Assembly: GCA_026874595.1 (NCBI GenBank)
Contig: CM049306.1
Span: forward strand, 23,547,019-23,611,018
Direction: 5' to 3'
DNA: 64,000 nt
Origin: Sipunculus nudus
Lineage: Eukaryota > Annelida > Sipuncula > Golfingiida > Sipunculidae
The notes below the pieces were generated by a model. It was not told where the DNA came from and ran no database searches. It was given only the letters and a program-made list of their open reading frames with translations. Below, piece after piece: positions 59,785-64,000 of the stretch. The translations under genes and the position numbers were made by a program. Positions within the stretch are counted from its first letter, which is position 1. Each line of letters begins with the position of its first letter.

Positions 59785-60685
59785 CTAGTTTAATCATATT
59801 ATATACAGGGCTTGTGAAAAGCAGGAAAATATCACTTTTCTCAGATCATTTTTACTGATACTTGTAGAAAATTATTAAAAAACCTCTACCATATATAGGT
59901 TAGATGAACACATATACCTGTTAGGTTCCCTCCTGTTGCTAACTACATTGTGATCTGTTGATCTTTTCTTAAAACTAAAAGACTTAAATCTTCAGGATTT
60001 TCCCTTTTTAATATTAAAATACATGCTTTTGACCTGGTTACCAAATATTATTCATTCAGGAGCTAGAAAAAGTTTTAGGCATTCATAAATCTGAATATCT
60101 TAACATAATTACCAGAGAGTAAACTTGTTTACGACTTAACACAAAATAACAAATGATACTGTTAACATTTCTGACAACTTACTTGTGCCATTCTTGATAC
60201 GCTAGGTATAGTTTACAAGACTAAATGTTATATTCAGCTGGATCTGGGCAAAACAAAGCCTGGTACTGCTAATTTGCTATCGCCTATAAAATGGAATGTC
60301 AACCAAATACCAGCGCTGTGTTACACATGCAACCCTGGGTGGTATATTTAATGGAATCTGGTACAGTGGATAACATATGCGATAAAAAATTAAATATCTT
60401 ATTAACTGACCTAGTGTTTCAAATTCATTGGTCCATCTTATGTCTCAGATCCACGACATGGGCTGGACTAGCAGCTACAAGCGTCTGTAAGCCATGGCAT
60501 GTAGCATTCATTTTAGATAATAAATAAAATATCATGAAGAAAAAGTGCTATGATATCCCTAATTAAACAAAGGAAGGTAATTAAACATGTCAATAATACT
60601 GTATCATCTAATTATAATTAGCATTGTTATCTGACCATATCCTGTAATCATACACGACATTATTGTACGAGTACTATTGTTACGA
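59785..60685. other. No gene recognised
   Basis: AT-rich sequence. A 78-codon plus-strand frame at 60291 has no recognised domain. Confidence 0.5.
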
Positions 60686-60790
60686 AGACAAATTGTTGAG
60701 GGGAAAAATCCTGGGCGAATCTGGGAGTCGAACCCAGGTCGGTGGCGCACAAGTCCGGCGAACCAACCGCTTCGCTGGCAAAGCAAGCAT
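60686..60790 (-). mobile_element. tRNA-derived element, third family (SINE-C)
   Basis: The minus strand reads CCAGCGAAGCGGTTGG (A-box-like) and GGGTTCGACTCCC (a good B box) at tRNA spacing, followed by an A/T-rich tail. The anticodon arm does not pair, so it is a tRNA-derived retroposon head rather than a working tRNA. Only one copy is in the window. Confidence 0.65.
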
Positions 60791-60902
60791 CACTAACGTG
60801 ACAGTTCGGTCCGCTTTTCTTGTCACCCCGTAACACTATATACAAGCTACATGTATACCAGTAATATATACGAGTTACATATACCAAGCAGTGACACTAT
60901 TT

Positions 60903-62907
60903 GTATCCCCTGACAAAGTCGGGATACTATGGTAAAAGCACGGTCGCGCCGCCGCCCGCAGAGATTTCGTTTGGACGAGATAATGATAAAAAATGTTTCA
61001 CGGATCTTTACCAAACTTGACATGTGCATAGATATGGGTGAGGGGACGAAGCCTATTTAAAATGAGGTTATGACCTTTACTAGGAGAGTGACCCTGACCT
61101 TGAATAGACCCATTTTGGGAGAAAATCACACAAATTCTTAAATATCTATAAAAACAATAAACTTGCATGGATTAATCCAAAAATCAGCTTAATCGAAGAT
61201 CTTGGATAGTGTTGCCATCTTCCAGAAACTGGTAGCGCAACCTAGTATCCTTTTCTTGTTTTCGTGCCATTTAATACCCCCATCATTGCCGCTTTACAGT
61301 ACTGTGAGCATTATAAGTAAAAAAAAAACAAAAAAACTAATGGACAGATGTATTTCATATTATGCATATACATAGACATGGGTTATGGTTTGATGTATTT
61401 TTTTTAAATTGGGGTCATGATCTTTTCTAAGAGAGTGGCTTTGACCTTGAATATTGCCATATATGGTGAAAATCCCACAAAATCATAAATATCTCAATAA
61501 GGGATGCATGGATTGGTCCAAATCTCCAAATTGACCGAAGATCTTCGATAGCTTCGTCTTCTGCGGAAGACCGGTGGCGCCACCTTCTGTTTTTTTCTTG
61601 TTTTCGTGCCTTTTAATAACCCATCATTGTCACTTGACAGTACGGTGACCATTATAAGTCTATAACTAATGGAGAGATTGGGCTGAAATTGTGCATGTAT
61701 ATGAATCTTGGATACCTTCATCTTGTATTGAAGACTGGTTGCGCTATCTCCAATTATTTTGCCGTGACGTCCATCTGTATGTTGTGCTTTGGGTGAAAAT
61801 GGTCATATCTCCGAAGTGGTTCAAGGTATTAGTCTGAAATTTGGCATGCCCATCCATCTTTAAAAGTTTTCTTGTAAACCAGACATGTGCGCCACCTACC
61901 TTTCCGTTTTTGTAGAATAAATTAATGTTCTTTCTCAGGAGTGATTTGCCCTATTGGCCTGAAATTGTGCAAATCCATAGATCTTGGACTCCGCCATCTT
62001 GTACTAAAAACTGGTGGCGTCATCTACATTTGTTTTGCCGTGGCGTCCATCTGTACATGTGCTTTGGGTTAAAATTGCTCATACCTCCGGAGTGGTTCAA
62101 GGTATTGGACTGAAATTTGGCATGTCTATCCATCTTGGAAAATTTTCTCATAGATCAGACAGGTGGCGCCACTTACATTTCCGTTTTTGTAGAATAAATA
62201 ATGCCTTTTTCTGTGGAGTGATTTGCCCTATTGGCCTAAAAATGTGCATATCCATAGATCTTGGACTCCGCCATCTTGTACTCAAGACTGGTGGCGTCAT
62301 CTACAATTGTTTTGCCACGGCGTCCATCTGTACATGTGCTTTGGATTAAAATTGCTCACTTCTTCGGAGTGGTCAAGGTATTGGTCTGAAATTTGGCATG
62401 TCTATCCATCTTGGAAAATTTTCTCGTAAACCAGACAGGTGTCGCCACCTACCTTCCCGTTTCTGTAGAATAAATTAATGTTCTTTTCCAAGGAGCGGCG
62501 TGCCGTATTGGTCTGAAACTGTGCATGTATATAGATCTTGGACTCCTTAATCTTATACTCAAGACTGGTGGCGCTATCTGTCATTTTTTCGTGTGGTGTC
62601 CATATGTCCATTTGTTTAGGTGAAAATTCAGGCGTTCAATGTCTTCAATGTCGTATATCCATCTTGGATAGTTTTCTCATCAACCAGGCAGGTGGCGCCT
62701 CATACCTTACCATTTTTATAGTATAAATTGATCCCTTTTTTTCAAGGTGATTTACCGTATTGGCCCCATATTTGGGGAAAATTTTAAATATCAAGTCGAT
62801 AGAAAGAAGAAACCATGGTCCCTGGCCAGGTGTTAGTATATGCTACTGAAGATGGGTGGCCTATTCTTAAAGCGAGGGGGGGGGGTAATTGTCTGGGGAT
62901 ACTATGG
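60903..62907 (-). mobile_element. Tandem-repeat element with terminal hairpin, long copy
   Basis: This is the opposite-strand counterpart of 30607-31518. The hairpin end is at 60903-60927 (GTATCCC and GGGATAC, 7 bp, more worn than the other copy), and the other end is GGGGATACTATGG (62895-62907). It contains two internal arrays. A 345-bp unit is repeated about twice (61050-61675; anchors GACCTTGAATAGACCC at 61097 and GACCTTGAATATTGCC at 61442). A 276-bp unit is repeated about 3.5 times (anchors TTCAAGGTATT near 61823 and 62097, CAAGGTATTGG near 62375). The short copy has the 345-bp part nearly deleted. Overlapping ORFs (61925-62429) merely read the repeat, since 276 is a multiple of three. 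Confidence 0.85.
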
Positions 62908-63534
62908 CACCTGCAGTGCCAAGATATATCTAGTTATAACCTGTATAAAATGTACATGCAGCTTTTGAGAATAACTTATTTTGAAAATGATCTTTAGTAG
63001 TAGAAACCCCGATTTTTATGGTTATTGCTTTAATCCTATCGGTCCAATGGTGTAAATATCTTGTTTATACCATAGGGTTGCATACTACAAAATCTGATGA
63101 AACAACAGTCCCATCGGGAAAGTTCACGGAATACCGGTGGCCCAGCCCTTCCGGTTCCCTGATCGTTTTTGTTAGCCGTGTGGTGCAAATAGGACACCCA
63201 TGCTCACTACGTTGTTCGGTGCGTTTAGGCTCTGTTGTGAAAATGGTACTTTATTTTCTCGGGTCACTACACTGGTTTTGGTTACCTGTAAACACTTTTC
63301 GCTCGAAATATTTCTTCGCCACATGACTTTACTGACGCTTAACTGCCTCCGCAACCTTGATCATATCGTTATGTTCCGTGGAGACTGTCTTGACATGTGA
63401 ATATAGATATTTATTCATATATACTGTCAAACAAGTTACAATTTAACTTCACCTGAGCATGTTTAATATATAAGCGACAGGTATATAAAGAAATATAATA
63501 TAGTCAAAATATATAAAGAATTATAATTTAGTCC

Positions 63535-63537
<3 letters not shown>
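62908..63537. other. No gene recognised
   Basis: A 102-codon plus-strand frame at 63018-63326 overlaps a minus-strand frame. Neither has a recognised domain. Confidence 0.45.

Positions 63538-63618
<81 letters not shown>
63538..63618. repeat. (TA)n microsatellite
   Basis: An alternating AT run of about 81 bp, the longest in the window. Confidence 0.97.
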
Positions 63619-63625
<7 letters not shown>

Positions 63626-64000
63626 ATCTCTGGTCTCAATCATACTGAAAATTATATTTTATAAAACGATTTCATTTCTTGTGTATTCATGTTTAGCTCT
63701 TGAACTTAAAATATCCAACAAACTTATCAAACCTGAGGCCCGCCACACGGCGTTTCATCACGTGATAACCTGTTGGTCCACAACAAACTAAACTGCAGAC
63801 ATGCAGCTACTTGCACTAACTGATCTGATAACCCAGTAAACCCATTTTGAATTTAGAATTTTAATAAGAATTTTCAACTTCAAATGATAACAACCTAAAA
63901 GTTAGCCCTATTTTTGTATTTTACTTCAATTTCTCCTTTGCTTTGTCGTCTGTGAAAAGCCTCTACTGTGGGTTCTTCAGTTGGTTTTTAGTCAGTTACA
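63619..64000. other. No gene recognised
   Basis: AT-rich edge of the window without a supported feature. Confidence 0.55.

Noticed and set aside
60686-60790. Functional tRNA gene
   Set aside because: B-box and A-box strings are present, but the anticodon and acceptor arms do not pair and there is SINE-like context, so I call it a tRNA-derived element.
61925-62429. Overlapping ORFs with repeated peptides resembling a repeat protein
   Set aside because: The 276-bp DNA unit is a multiple of three, so frames persist by chance. Both strands and the copy at 30818-31330 show the same effect, with stops between units.

Overview
The window looks like nuclear DNA of an animal, most likely a marine lophotrochozoan and plausibly a bivalve mollusc. 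That placement is an inference. It rests on one intron-rich calmodulin-type gene, several tRNA-derived SINEs, tandem-repeat elements with degenerate GACGGACGGACAGAC-type tracts as found in many molluscan genomes, many long (TA)n microsatellites, and AT-rich DNA with no dense coding. I see no operons, bacterial genes, viral genes or CRISPR arrays.

One gene is secure. A five-exon, 149-residue, four-EF-hand calmodulin/troponin-C-like protein is encoded on the minus strand, with its start at 28422 and its stop at 22296. All exon joins use GT-AG borders and keep frame, and all four calcium loops are canonical. Its introns carry a 188-bp hAT-like MITE, part of a dispersed 0.7-0.9 kb repeat, and a repeat remnant ending in a GACGGAC-type tract. 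Other possible gene parts are weak: an ORF exon at 40271-40596, exon-like islands near 9.65-9.91, 34.93-35.15 and 59.0-59.33 kb, and a 56-codon ORF at 36211. None was recognised.

Most of the explainable DNA is repeats. From left to right: a 4-unit array of about 145 bp (1.39-2.2 kb); a short tRNA-SINE with a perfect 16-bp target duplication (5.69-5.86 kb); a MITE (7.67 kb); split GAGTCC repeats around a (TA)n tract (11.1-11.6 kb); a SINE (15.7 kb); 31-bp and 29-bp minisatellites (17.5-17.95 kb); the EF-hand gene (22.3-28.4 kb); a tandem-repeat element with a terminal hairpin (30.6-31.5 kb); pentanucleotide repeats (32.0 kb); the second copy of the dispersed repeat (32.5-33.4 kb); a local duplication whose two copies give the empty and filled site of a MITE (37.9-38.9 kb); a 280-bp-unit array (39.2-40.2 kb); a TAC-rich tract (43.4-43.8 kb); a second SINE family embedded in a duplicated block (44.0-46.2 kb); a 330-bp-unit array followed by a full-length SINE (50.7-52.7 kb); a 50-bp palindrome (59.7 kb); a third tRNA-derived element (60.7 kb); and a longer, opposite-strand copy of the 30.6 kb element (60.9-62.9 kb).

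The most informative observations are about mobile DNA: an in-window paralogous empty site that defines a 5-bp target duplication for the MITE, two oppositely oriented copies of an element built from 276-bp dimeric units with a hairpin end, and a 12-bp palindrome GGTGGCGCCACC shared by three otherwise different tandem arrays. I found no convincing new multi-gene system.
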